The translations under genes and the position numbers were made by a program. Below, piece by piece: positions 1 through 10,439 of a stretch of 64,000 nucleotides of DNA. Location: NCBI RefSeq assembly GCF_010093595.1, contig NW_022985442.1:908261-972260 (forward strand), written 5' to 3'. Position 1 is the stretch's first letter, and the number at the start of each line of letters is the position of its first letter. The DNA is from Mytilinidion resinicola (Eukaryota > Ascomycota > Dothideomycetes > Mytilinidiales > Mytilinidiaceae). The notes beneath the pieces are model-generated. The model saw only the letters and a list, made by a program, of their open reading frames with translations, searched no databases and was not told the DNA's origin.

Positions 1-633
1 GTGGTACACAACTATGGCGCTGGTGGAGCCGGATATCAGTCTTCCTATGGATGCGCGCAGGCTGCCGTGGCATTGATTGAGGAGGCATTCTCGCCAACAC
101 GCGCCCGTTTGTAAAGGCCGTAAGCAAAACTAAAACGCGTAGGATCATCTTTCTTACAAAATACGCGATTGAGCTTTTGGTTCCGTATGAGGATTGAGTG
201 GCTCGAGCAATGGGAACGTGTAAATTTCGGCGATGTGATAGTAAGGTTGGAGATGAAAAGAACGTTGATATCGACCCCAGAGTCTGTACCCAGAGTACGA
301 TGCAGCTTAGTCACAGTTTATGGCGATGAAGCTAACCTAAATGCGTTTGGTGCACGATCCTCTATGCTTATCAGTGATGCTTGGGTTGACTCCCTCTCCG
401 ACACCTCCGCCCCAGCTTCTTCATCCTTCCATCCTCACATACTGCCTCTCATTTCAATCCACAAATACAATCCAGCTAGCAACAAAGGGTATGGGGTGAT
501 ATAGCCTTCCGCGTGTCCCCACCCTCTCTATTCCGCCGCGTCCCAATTGGGCACGAAACAAGAGCTTGCATATGCTTTAACTTTAATTTGCACTCTCCAC
601 CTCATAGACAGGGCCCAAAGGCTCTCGCCTCAA
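1..633. other. Intergenic region upstream of the zinc-cluster gene
   Basis: No coding region is supported here. Open frames exist on both strands but show no recognisable domain or codon pattern. The last 100 bases are the probable promoter and 5' UTR of the transcription factor gene; the first in-frame ATG of that gene is at 634. Confidence 0.5.
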
Positions 634-2851
634 ATGGCGTCTATCCAAAATGTGAAATCTGGTGCCAAGAACTCTGGACATCGAACAAATTCCCTCGGCT
701 ACGCCAAAATTGATTGCCACACCTGCGCGGCATCGAAGAAACCTTGCGATCGCCAACGTCCCTGGTGTGGTACCTGCATATCAAGCAAGCAAAAATGTGG
801 TGGATTTGCCATGGATCTAGTTTGGAAGGGCCCTGCAGTCTCCGATAATGCCACTCGTTCATCTCCAGGCAGTGGATCAAGTACGGTTAGAAAACGACAG
901 AGAGAGTCTTCCAACGGGCACCATAAGTTTAAGTTCATTCAAGGCCGTCCGAAGAGAAAGCGCAAGCCAAAAATCTCCGACGTACAGACGATGATAGGTA
1001 GCATTAGCCCATCCTATTCGAGCGATCACATGGACTTTGCTTTGGCGACAACCCCGCAAAATGTTGTCAATCCTGTTATCTCAGAACCTGGGTCTAGCTC
1101 CGGGGGATCGATATATGGCAACCTCACGGACTTCAATGACGGGCCGTTCATACACGGTCTACCACGAATATTGTCCTCTGAATCCTACCAGGACGTTTCA
1201 GTAGAGATACCCCATACTGTCTACAATACGACAAGCGAAAGCTTTTGGCCCAACTCACCTCAACTAAATCCGCTTTTATCGCAGAATATAAGATCGCCAT
1301 CCCTAAGTGACGCTAGTTTCCTAGAGGATTTAGTCACTGAAGGCCTTCAGCCAGCTGCAGGGGGTTGCAACTTGGCACAGAGGCGGTCAATATCAGAGGG
1401 CTTAATATTTTCGAATGAAGAAGACGTTGACGAGGCCGTATACGAAGAACGTTTCCCACTTCCTATCGGAGTTCATTATCAAGATCTAGCTCACAAATAT
1501 AGCCCAATACTCGCGATGTGTGAGTGATCCTGTCCATCATTGGATCGGATATTCCAGGGATGCCATAGCTGACAATAATCAGATGACGAGGAGTTTTGCG
1601 TTATGCCACTAAGTAGAGACTGTTCTACCAACCCGTTCCGCGTTCGAACAGCCCGTTCCGGAAGCTCCGCCTTTCTCCTGCATGCGATTCTCGCCCTCTC
1701 TTCACAGCATCTGGCTAAGAAAAACGATTGTATCGATCTGATGACTGAAATGCACAATCACCGGTCTAGCGCAATCCAGCTATTCAGTGAGGCTCTAGGC
1801 AATACACAATCGAATTCCCTTCCACTTCTGGACACAGTTCTAGTACTAATAAACCTCGAGGTAAGGATTTCCTCTTATCGTGATGCCCATATTCTAACAA
1901 ATCTTCCCACCAGATAACCCAATCAGCGACAGGTATGTGGGGTGTGCATTTGAACGGCGCACGGCGACTTCTTGAACAAGCTGGACCCGTGGAGATACAT
2001 CAAGGAAACTCACGAATTCGCGCGCAATTGGCGATGCTTGTTTGGTACGTTGGTGCTTCCCATTTTGATGCCTTCATTTTGATAATAGTTCATGTAGGTG
2101 GGATGTTACTATTGCTTTCATCTCAAGGAAGGAGCCGCGTCTGCCCATCACATACTTGGAGACGCTGCTAGAGTATGACGAGAGCGACGGCTGGTCATAT
2201 TTCATACTCAACGGGTGCCCACCCGAACTCGTTATGGCTATGGCCCGGCTCGCAAAGCTGGCCAACATATATGAAAAGACGACTCGAATGGAGTGGACGA
2301 TTTTCAACAGACTTCCGGTCGACGCTATAGTGGAAGAGGTTAGGAACTTCAGTAATGAAGCAGATGTGGGTTTGGACGACTTCGAACACTTGGACGAAGA
2401 CCCGGATGCAAGACGTAATAGATTCCATTGCGTCGAGGCTTGGAGACATGCCATCTTACTCCATGTCTGTCGAGTCTTCACGCCAAAACAAGACGCACCT
2501 AAACTGCGATTGATCAGCCACCTATCCCGTGTCATTCTCGACCATGTTCGATGCATACCGGCCACAGAGGTCATTCAAAAACAAGTGCTTCTGCCAGTAT
2601 TCCTCGCTGCATCCGAAGCCGGCGATGAGCAGGGCCGTTCTTTTGCCCGCCAATACTGTAAGCACTGGAATGTTGCTTCCCGAACCTATCATTTCCAAGC
2701 CACCGCGGAGCTCCTGGAAGAAATTTGGAAGGATTGGAGGCCCTCAACCAGAGATGCGTACTGGTGGGGCCTTAAAACCGGTGGCCAGGTTTGGCCGCAA
2801 GCCGGTGGCGGAGAAGACCAGACCATGGTCTCGGAACTGCTTCTAGGGTGA
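634..2851 (+). CDS. Zn2Cys6 fungal transcription factor
   Basis: A nuclear DNA-binding regulator. Four exons can be rebuilt (634-1519, 1583-1860, 1914-2044, 2098-2851), giving 682 aa with all phases matching. Six cysteines at residues 28, 31, 38, 45, 48 and 55 form the CX2CX6CX6CX2CX6C binuclear zinc cluster, followed by a basic stretch with Arg/Lys-rich motifs around residues 85-115. The long C-terminal half (YDEEFCVMPLS, WWDVTIAFISRKEP and the helical region after it) resembles the fungal-specific transcription factor domain, most like the Fungal_trans_2 type. Introns are 50-65 nt with good donors (GTGAGT, GTAAGG, GTACGT). Frames open further upstream but the first ATG is at 634. The regulated pathway cannot be read from the sequence and no adjacent enzyme cluster suggests one. 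The gene looks intact although a decayed transposon starts only 300 bp downstream. Confidence 0.88.
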
Positions 2852-3150
2852 AAGGAAAACGGAGATAATTCTGCACGATCTTGGACGAATACAGTTGAAT
2901 ACACGGACATTCCACTATTTGTACATTTCTGACAACTGGACGCTCGACTCTACCGAGGAATGTGTAAGTCGTTCTTAGCTCGTTTTCGTTTTGTTGAAAA
3001 ATACAAAAAGAATGCGCTATCCAGGAATCGAACCCACGTGCCTGACCTAGGCAGGACCAAAAAAATAATTTCAACTACCCTACCGACAGATATCGACGGA
3101 TACCGACAAGTGCACGTCTGCACTCCGCTTTCCGTCATCCCGCACAAGTA

Positions 3151-3244
3151 CTCGGGCCCCGTCGGGTTGTTTCACAATGGTCGAAGATCAGCCCGTACGT
3201 AGTACGGGCCTACACCCTCAACCAAAAAACACCCTCAACGAAAA
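3151..3244 (+). repeat. Left terminal inverted repeat of the pogo element
   Basis: Matches the reverse complement of 4914-5008. It begins CTCGGGCCCCGTCGGG. It also contains an imperfect palindrome (GCCCGTAC, 3-base spacer, GTACGGGC) at about 3191-3209 and two direct copies of ACACCCTCAAC at about 3212-3239. Both are candidate transposase-binding sites. Confidence 0.9.
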
Positions 3245-3307
3245 TTTACCCCTCTATTCACTGCTTTACACCTACACCTACGTACAACAACGTACTACAG
3301 CTACAAA

Positions 3308-4873
3308 ATGACTCGGCCAGTTTATTCAGAATATACAGATGAAGCTGATGAGATTAATACAATTGTGAAGGAACTCAAGGCGCTCGGCGGCAAGCACAAT
3401 CTTATGCAAATCTCAGCCACCCGAAATGTCACCTACGGCAAGCTTTGGAGGGCCTTTCGTGGTAATGCAACGAAGTCAACACGTAGGCCTGTTGGCCAGA
3501 GGTTGGATGAAGCTCAAGCACTTGCCTTGAAGCAATTTTTGGACCATATAGACAGTATTGGGTTTGGAATTCGTCGAGAGATGGTACGCGATGCCGCCAA
3601 TTCGATTTTAGCCCGAAATCACACTGTACTTTACGACAATGACGAAGCCCCCCCACGCGTAGGCATTCACTGGCCAACAAGATACCTTGAGAATTCATCA
3701 TACAACAAAACCAAGGCCAAGCCTATTGAAACTTCACGGAAAAGGGCACAGGATCCCACCTACATACAGACCTAGTTCGAAGGGCTAGCTGCCTACTGCA
3801 AACAGCATGGAATCATACCAGATGACTACTGGAACTTCGATGAGTGCGGCGTACGCCTTGGTGTAGCACGTAGCCAGCTAGTTTGGACCGGCGTAGGGAG
3901 GGAGATCTACGTGCCTCATTCAAATAGTAGAGAGCTAGTAACACTAGTGGAAACAGTGCGTTCAAACGGTGAACATATAGCTCTAATGATGATCATTGCT
4001 GGCCAGCACTTAATGGAGGATTGGTTCGAAAACCTACCAGCTGCGTACCTAGTTGGCAGGTAAGGCATATCGTAATGCCTGGCGTCCAATTCGTACAGCT
4101 AATTTATATGCGCAGATATGAGCCAAGAGGAAAGCAATGCTATATATGAAGCTCATCGAGCACGGCCTCATACACCACCTCCTCATCCTGGCCCCGAATG
4201 GCATACACCCCTCACAGTGCGTACATTCAAGCGTCAATCAGATGCAATTCTACAGGACCTGCATGGGGCCCCTCAGGACTTTTTTAATGCTGTCAGTAGC
4301 ACTCTAAAAGGGGCCAGATCTATGGCCTACAGCAGCACCTTATTCGAATCAGAGCTTTTGAAAACACAGGCAGCACAAGCTGCGTACAACAGCCGTAGAT
4401 CAGGTGCTAGGAAGAAGCTACTTTCTGGAGGCCCAGTATACGCTAAGGAGGCTCGACACATGAAGAGACAGCGCCAAACAAATGATAAGGATAAAGAAAT
4501 GCAGGCTCTAATATTGAAGCGTGAAGAACAGCATCAAAAAGCGTATACAAGATATATAGATGAGGTTCTTCCTGCATTCACCAAATTCTATTGGGGCAAC
4601 TACGTAGAGGTGTATAGCTTTCAAGGCGAGCTTCCTCCTAAGTCACCAGCCAATCAGATGGTGAATTGGAGGCCCCTGATTAAGCCTGTATATAGAAAGG
4701 CCTATATTAGATGGGTGATGGGGCCGTGTACGAAGATGGGGAGAAAACGGGTGGCCAAGATGATTGACTATGCCAAGGCTACAAAACCTAGGCCACCAAC
4801 ACCAAATGAGGATGGAGATGAAGGCAATACTCAGGTTGATCCTGCATTAGACCGGATGGAATGGGGGCCCTAG
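3308..4873 (+). pseudogene. Broken pogo-type transposase
   Basis: The first segment (3308-3775) has a pipsqueak/CENP-B type helix-turn-helix region and ends with the WPTRYLENS stretch typical of the CENP-B HTH of this family. A TAG stop at 3773-3775 interrupts it; a TGG-to-TAG change would explain it. The frame continues (about 3776-4060) into a DDE core with the motif NFDECGVRLG, where the first catalytic Asp lies. The second and third catalytic segments are missing: stops and a deletion lie between about 4060 and 4115. Coding then resumes at 4118-4873 with a Lys/Gln-rich C-terminal tail. The product cannot be an active transposase. Base composition is similar to the surroundings, so any point mutation has been light. 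Confidence 0.85.
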
Positions 4874-4913
4874 GGGAGGCCTATTAATTGAGAAACAGTG
4901 AATGTATAATATA

Positions 4914-5008
4914 TTTTCGTTTGAGGGTGTTTTTCGGTTGAGGGTGTAGGCCCGTACTACGTACGGGCTGATCTTCGATCATTGTGAAACAACCCGACGG
5001 GGCCCGAG
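4914..5008 (-). repeat. Right terminal inverted repeat of the pogo element
   Basis: Reverse complement of the left repeat with two substitutions and one extra base. The same internal palindrome and the paired ACACCCTCAA motifs are kept. The TA target duplication follows immediately at 5009-5010. Confidence 0.9.
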
Positions 5009-5301
5009 TAATTGAATTGGAGAACTGCCAAAATATTTCAAAATAAATACCCTTGGAATTGCCGCCCCACATTTAAATTTTCACACGTGCCAACGGAAAT
5101 TATTCACCGACACATCTCACTCACTTTTCACAGTTCGCCAATGCTTGGCCTAGCATTACCCGAAAGGCTGCTCAAACTCCAGCAGAGCTGATTTTACATC
5201 GCATCTAGTTTTTTAAAGGCCATGGCGACACCCCAAGCAGTGCCAAAAGAGCGTACACACTCTCAACAAGAACACTATTTTCATTGTCGTCTCATGGCAC
5301 T

Positions 5302-5361
5302 CATGCAGATCGCAAATATTCAAACTCTGCTTGCGATTCTCAGTTTGACAAGATATACTGT
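5302..5361 (+). repeat. Left copy of a 60-bp direct repeat bracketing the minisatellite arrays
   Basis: About 60 bp here match 6773-6834 (62 bp) in the same orientation with roughly 80-85% identity, including the shared segments ACAAATATTCAAA/GCAAATATTCAAA and TTTGCGATTCTCA/CTTGCGATTCTCA. The two copies flank both arrays, 1.47 kb apart. Apart from this repeat, 5011-5407 holds no recognisable gene. Confidence 0.7.
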
Positions 5362-5407
5362 ACGTCTGCCGCGATCAGAAGACATTTTGCGTGTGCCACT
5401 TTTCTTC

Positions 5408-6062
5408 ACTCCAAGAACTCAGTAGTGCTAAATAGCTTATGAGGTCCGGGGATGATGGTGGAAGCGACGAATTCTCCAATTGTTGGAAGAGCTGGAATTA
5501 CGCTTAAGGGATGAGGATAAAGGCGGATGCAACGGTTTCTCCAAGATCCTCGTAGCGCTGAATATCTTATGAAGCGTGAGGATGAAGGCGGACGCGATGG
5601 ATTCTCCAATTGCCAGAACAGCTAGAAGTGCGCTTAAGGAATGAGGATGAAGGCGGATGCGACGGGTTGTCCAAGTGCTAGAAGAGCTGGAATTACGCTT
5701 AAGGAAGGAAGACAAAGGCGGATGCAACGGTTTCTCCAACATTCTAGTAGTGCCAAATAGCTCATGGGGTGTGAGGATAAAGGCGGACGCAACGATTTCT
5801 CCAAAAATCTGGTAGTGCTAAATAGCTCAAGGAATGAGGATAAAGGTGGACGCAAATATTTCTCCAAGAACCCGGTAGTGTTAAATGCCCTAAGGAATAA
5901 GAATGAGGGTTGGTGTAAAGATTTCTCCAAGAATCTAGTAGTGCCAAATAGCTAAAGCAATGAGGATAACGGCAGACGCACTGGATTCTCCAAGAATCTG
6001 GTAGTGCCAAATAGCTAAAGGAATAAGGATAAAGGCGGACGCAATGGGTTCTCCAGGTATAC
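5408..6062 (+). repeat. Degenerate minisatellite array A, about 64-bp unit, about 10 copies
   Basis: A core TTCTCCAA (or a near variant) recurs near 5472, 5537, 5601, 5665, 5731, 5797, 5860, 5922, 5984 and 6048, so the period is 62-66 bp. Each unit also carries GAGGATAAAGGCGGACGC and GTAGTGCCAAATAGCT or close variants. Units differ by many substitutions and small indels. Repeating Pro/Ser-rich frames on the minus strand follow from the repetition: unit length is not a constant multiple of three, so I do not call a gene. Confidence 0.88.
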
Positions 6063-6067
6063 TGTAT

Positions 6068-6715
6068 AAGCATAATTTAATGTGATGGTTTAGGCCCATC
6101 GGCTTGAGCGCGATGCTGATATAAGATCCTTGGAGAATTTAATCCAATACTTTAGGTTCATCGACTTCATCGCAATGCTGAGATAAATGTTATGGGGAGT
6201 TTAAAGCGATGGCTTAGGTCCATCGGCTTAAGCGCGATGCTGATATAAGATCTCTAGAGAACTTACAGCAACGGCTCAGGTTCATCGGCCTTTATCACGA
6301 TGCTGATATAAACCTTGTGGAGAATGCAAAGCGACGGCTTAGGTTCATCGGCTTGAGCGCGATGCTGGTACAAACCCTGTGGAGAATCCGCTACCGCCGC
6401 CTAGGGACTTCTACCTTTATTGCGATGCTGACACAAACCGTGTGGAGAATTCATTGCGGTCGCCCAGGACCTTTGGCCTGAAATAAGATGATCGCATAGG
6501 ATTACTGGAGAATTTGTAGCGCCTAGAAGTAGTGGACGTGGACCTCGCATAGTTTTTAGACTACTGGAGCCCTTTCAGCCTGAAACAAGATGCTCGTACT
6601 GTATACCTGGAGAATTCGTAGCGCCTAGGAGTGTACGTGGATCTCGTAAGGGTTTTAACACTGCCAAAACCCTGGAGAATACCCTGTTGTCGCTTATGGT
6701 CTTCAGCCTGAAACA
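6068..6715 (-). repeat. Degenerate minisatellite array B, about 62-bp unit, about 10 copies
   Basis: The core TGGAGAAT recurs near 6131, 6193 (varied), 6255 (varied), 6317, 6379, 6441, 6505, 6564 (varied), 6607 and 6672. The first half of the array also repeats GCGATGCTGATATAA and GGCTTAGGTTCATCGGCTT. The core is the reverse complement of array A's TTCTCCA, so the two arrays appear to meet head to head near 6065. Units drift strongly after about 6480. Confidence 0.82.
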
Positions 6716-6772
6716 CGCCGATGAAGCTGAACTATCGCGTTGAGTTCTCTAGGGGTCACGTATTAGCATCGC

Positions 6773-6834
6773 CATGCAAGTTACAAATATTCAAAACTCC
6801 GTTTGCGATTCTCAACTTGACAAGATCCTACTGT
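6773..6834 (+). repeat. Right copy of the direct repeat bracketing the arrays
   Basis: Direct-orientation partner of 5302-5361. It lies just beyond the end of array B and before the 3' end of the permease gene, so the two arrays sit inside a duplicated frame. Confidence 0.7.
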
Positions 6835-6920
6835 CTATCTGTCTATCCAAAGCACATTGCTAGGCGATATCTTTCCACAATGTCAAACTATCCAACATCA
6901 CGATGTTAAGCTTTCCACCA

Positions 6921-8776
6921 TCACGACTTCTGGGTCATTCCCACGGCATCCTCGCTGTTTTGCATACTCAACCCATCCAGAGTCTCCAATCGCCCCGTAA
7001 TAGCCGCATGTCTCCGTTCCTCCAACAACGCGAAATTAACATGTGGGCCTATAAACTTCCCCTTCTTCGACGTGAACCATAGCGCTATCACAAACGCCAC
7101 AAGGCCTGACGACACAACAGACACGTAACTCATGTTCTGCGGCGTGACTGGCATAGAGGTTGGGAAGCAGTACAGGATATCGAGGAACACGACCCAGGCG
7201 ACGGAGACGCTGTTGATGACGACACCGTACTTGCCGAGGCTGAAGTAGCGCTCAGGCAGGACTTTATCGCGGCCGCGGTAGAGGAGGATAGCTTGCGGGA
7301 TGACGCAGGAGGTTTGAAGGAAGACGATGGCGGCGCTGAGCATGGCGGAGAAGGCGGTGGTGGAGCCGATGAATATAACGCCGTAGATCTATGGTTGGTG
7401 TTATTCGGTAGTCTGCTACTAGGAGGAAACTGTTGGAAGGGGGGGTATGACGGACCGAGATGCATGATGCGGAGAGCAGCATGGCGTTCAAAGGCATCTG
7501 GAAGCGGGGATGGACGGCCATCCAGATCTTGGAGTAGGGTAAGGCTCCATCACGGGAGAAGGCCCAGAGGGTACGCGATGCGGTTGTAGCTAAACATCTT
7601 GCATTAGTCTGGTTCCACAATTGAATGTTGCACTCAGGTGGCTTACCATTTGCGACCAAGTTGCTAAAGAAACAGAACGCAAAAACAGCCATCAGTATCG
7701 ATGCTGCAACGTTGGAACCAGTTCCTTGGCGGTAGATTTCGATCAACGGCAGTCCCGTCGGGGTGGCAAGGACAGCAGAGAGATCCGTGATTGCGTACAT
7801 CAAAGCGGCAGCAAAGGGAAACGCAGTAATAAGGCCCATAAGCAGAGGGTACATGATGACCTTGGGAACGCTTCGAGCTGGGTTGGGTATCTCTACGACG
7901 TTGATTAGCACATTGAAAGGCTGGAGAAGATAAAGATGTCTCACCCTCGCAGAGATGGGCGCCGCCGTCACTGCCCAGAAAAGAGTAGACGGCGTTGCCG
8001 ACCGCGAGCATGAATGACCAGCCCTCGCTCGACCAGCCGCTCCGACTAGTTGTGTCCGTGAAGATAAATGAAGCTGATGCGTGATGGTGGCGGCTGACCA
8101 CGAACAGGACGATCATGGTACTGCTGAGAGTAACGACTGACAGCAAGAATACAAACTTGTTAAAAAGCGGAATCCATTGAGAGCCAAAGACATTGATTCC
8201 CACCGCCAGCCAAATAAGGGCGACATATACCAAGTACTGCTGCCAGTGTTGTTGGCTGTAGTCCGGATACCAGACGAAGACAATATCCAGGATCATGGAT
8301 GAGACGAAGTTGGCTACCGAGCCCGCTCCTAGCCACCAGCCGAGTACGCTGACCCATCCGTTGCTAAAAGGGGCATTAGTATAAGTGACCGGATCCTCCG
8401 TAGTTTGACGTTCTGAAAAGGTAGAAACTTACACGAAAGACATGAAAGGCTTGTACTCGTCGCTTGCTACCATGAACGACCAGTAGTACTGCGCGCCAGC
8501 ACAGGGATATGCAGATGCCAGTTCCGCCATTCCTGCTGACACTACCAATGTCATGAATCCAGCAATTGGAAGAGACCACAAAGTGCCAGCAGATGAGGCT
8601 TCTGTCAGACTGATGCCAACGGATGATCCGGTCCCGAGCCAGGTGCAGGTCAGGGTAAAGGAGAGCGCACTAAGGGACCAGAGGGAGAATTGACGGGGCA
8701 TCGACTGCTTGTAGCCAGCGGCTTCAAGCTCGAGATCATCCATCCGGGCGACATTGTCGCCGTGATCTACTGACAT
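6921..8776 (-). CDS. APC-superfamily permease (amino acid/choline/GABA type)
   Basis: A multi-pass plasma-membrane transporter of the fungal GABA/choline permease group. Start ATG is at 8776. Exons: 8776-8433, 8363-7945, 7892-7647, 7589 to about 7460, then about 7390-6921; donors GTAAGT, GTGAGA and GTAAGC and the TACTAATG branch site support the first three junctions. The last intron (about 7385-7460) is less certain. Family marks: an N-terminal LEAAGY-like lead, GTGSSVGISLTEASSAGTLWSLPIAG in TM1-2 (positions about 8560-8680), the HLCEEIPNP motif after TM6, TASRTLWAFSRDGALP before TM8, and IGSTTAFSA. The substrate cannot be assigned from sequence. The gene looks intact between repeat arrays and the retropepsin locus. 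Confidence 0.85.
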
Positions 8777-8881
8777 TGCTTCGAGGTCTTGAGTAGTTGC
8801 AAGTAAAGAGTTGGGTTGGTGTTATCCACCAAGCGGAGAAGACAAGCTGGGTTATTCGAGTGAAAATAGTGGCAACATGAC

Positions 8882-8896
8882 CTATATAAATATAGC
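8882..8896 (-). promoter_or_regulatory. Possible TATA element of the permease gene
   Basis: On the minus strand the AT-rich run TATATTTATATAGG lies about 105-120 bp upstream of the permease ATG. Position and composition suit a TATA element; there is no direct support. Confidence 0.35.
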
Positions 8897-9440
8897 CATA
8901 CAAGTGGCTGATATGGGGGTTCTGTATCATGGAGGACGCGCTATGACCGGAGCTCAGCTTGCGGAGATCTTAGATAGAGCTACATTGCACGACTCGGCGG
9001 GCCTCAGCATGATAACACGGTTTCTACATCGGGGATTCATTCCAGCGGGATCCTCGTGGCTTTCCACCAGGGATAGCTATCAATGTGGTGCGCGGCGAGG
9101 GGGGTTTGTGCCCAGGTAGGTCATGGGAGGTGAGACGAAGTGGTTCAAAAATTACCCGATGCGGAAGGCGAGATAAGAGCACCACCAAAAGTCACGTGTC
9201 CATGTATTATCTTAATGGTCAAGTATCTCGGATACTCAAATAGGTAGATCGCACTGGGAGTCAGATAACCCCATGTTAGGCTTTTCCAAGAGGGGCCTCA
9301 ATCTGGACCCAACTGTCTATGAGGTAGTGGTGAAGGCGGCTGGGGAGTGCCACGACAAGTGTAGCACTTGAAGCGACGTTCTCTGCCCTCGCGCAGTGCA
9401 TGGAAAAGGTGTCACTCTAATTCCAGAATAAGCTGCCTCC
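8897..9440. other. Intergenic region, nothing recognised
   Basis: Probable upstream region of the permease and downstream flank of the retropepsin locus. No domain-bearing frame, RNA gene or element end was recognised. Confidence 0.4.
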
Positions 9441-9574
9441 TGTGTACACTAGTCTGCCACTGCTTGGGGTGCTTCAATGTATTTTCAGGAATCTGAACAA
9501 GATAGAAGCCCTCCACGTTGGGCTATGTGGAAACTAATTGAAGCGCCCCAAGCAGTAGCAGACATGTGTACACA
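9441..9574. repeat. 38-bp imperfect inverted repeat (hairpin) with 58-bp loop
   Basis: The left arm 9441-9478 (TGTGTACAC...GCTTCAAT) matches the reverse complement of 9537-9574 with four mismatches in 38 positions. It lies about 70 bp beyond the last stop of the minus-strand retropepsin segment, so it would fall in the 3' UTR of that transcript. It could be a miniature transposable element remnant or an RNA hairpin. No target duplication was identified. Confidence 0.75.
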
Positions 9575-9645
9575 TGGGCAGAGTACTTGATGAGTGTGCC
9601 AATTTTTCTACTCCTAGTTTCTCTAGGCGTCTGGATCTTGTCAAT

Positions 9646-10439
9646 TTATGGAACGGCAGGTATCCTTTGTCGATCGAAGTGAAGTTGACGCTGAGCCTCA
9701 GCTTCATATGCAGCTTCGCGTTCGCTCTCCGGTAAGAGGTCAATTCTAGCGAGCTCCTTCTCACGTCGTGCATTTTCCCTTTGATCCTGCTCATCCGCCG
9801 TGGACTGAGGAATGACGATCGAACCTGTGGGATCGTTAGCAAATAAACTCAGAAGTTCACAACATCTATAAGACCTTGTCTCTTCTCATTGCGCTTCTTG
9901 GATATTACAAGCATCCCGCGTTTCGTCTTTTGGGCTACACCTTTGAGCAGTTGTTCCGTTGGCTCAAGATGTATAATTCCGTGCACACTGAAGCCCATTG
10001 ATGTTGTAAGGGTGGTGAACGAATCCTGGCATTCTTGGAAGATTTGTCGTTCGTGAAGCAAATTCTCTCCCAGTAGAACATCGAAGACAAGATTTGCTAG
10101 CACATGAAACCTCGTGACAATGATTGGAGACATTTGTAGCTTGATAAGACGTTCTCGTGCTTCGACATCACGGTGGGCAAGCTCTCTGCCGAATTTATAT
10201 GCAATCTCAACGTCCACGGTGCCATTCGTATGAGCACGACTTCCATTGGCAAATATAATGTCCTGGCTAGATGGTTTGACATTGAAGCCTCTGCGCTTCG
10301 CATATGCCAAGGACACAAGGTCAATTTCTGATCCGGAATCCACATACGCGAGTGCGTCTTTGTTCTCTACCACGCAGTAAAGTCTTCGTCTGGAATTGCC
10401 GACTGCTCTGACGCAGAAAGCCTGGGGAATAGAAGGCGG
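9646..10439 (-). CDS. Second retropepsin-like aspartic protease domain (3' part of the Est1/retropepsin locus)
   Basis: This is in the same frame as the segment upstream and separated from it only by the TGA at 10442-10440. It opens with a conserved lead (FCVRAVGNSRRRLY) into the motif AYVDSGSEIDLVS (about 10350-10320), which carries the retropepsin catalytic Asp-Ser-Gly. The distal hydrophobic LLGENLL segment matches the flap/psi-loop part of the fold. A 50-nt intron near 9892-9840 (CAAG|GTCTTA ... CTAACGATCCCACAG) joins it to a charged helix rich in Ala, Arg and Glu, ending at TAA 9648-9646. No ATG lies between the TGA and the domain, so independent translation is unlikely. Either this is the readthrough or ancestral C-terminus of the gene upstream, or a remnant. 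No reverse transcriptase, RNase H or integrase is present. Confidence 0.65.

Larger units (their letters stand above)
3151..5008 (+). mobile_element. Decayed pogo/Fot1-type DNA transposon
   Basis: A 1858-bp element flanked by the dinucleotide TA on both sides (3149-3150 and 5009-5010), the target duplication expected of pogo/Tc1-mariner elements. The ends are inverted repeats of about 95 bp that differ at two positions plus a one-base indel, which implies a fairly recent insertion. The interior carries a broken transposase in the same orientation. An internal deletion has removed most of the catalytic core, so the copy is non-autonomous. The ends might still be mobilised in trans by an intact relative elsewhere in the genome; that is inference. 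Confidence 0.88.

Noticed and set aside
3008..3062. tRNA-like sequence on the minus strand (GGGTTCGATTCC with a downstream acceptor-like GGATAGCGC).
   Set aside because: Only a 3'-half resemblance. The T-stem does not pair fully and no D-arm or 5' acceptor strand is present. At most a tRNA-derived fragment.
5437..6073. Overlapping Pro/Ser/Leu-rich open frames on the minus strand.
   Set aside because: They are a by-product of the minisatellite; frame is not kept between units and there is no start or splice context.
5408..6715. A CRISPR-like reading of the regularly spaced repeats.
   Set aside because: Eukaryotic sequence, no unique spacers, units drift along their whole length, no cas genes.
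9646..10439. Gag-pol fragment of a live LTR retrotransposon.
   Set aside because: No reverse transcriptase, RNase H, integrase or LTRs are present; the protease domains are continuous with an Est1-type protein.
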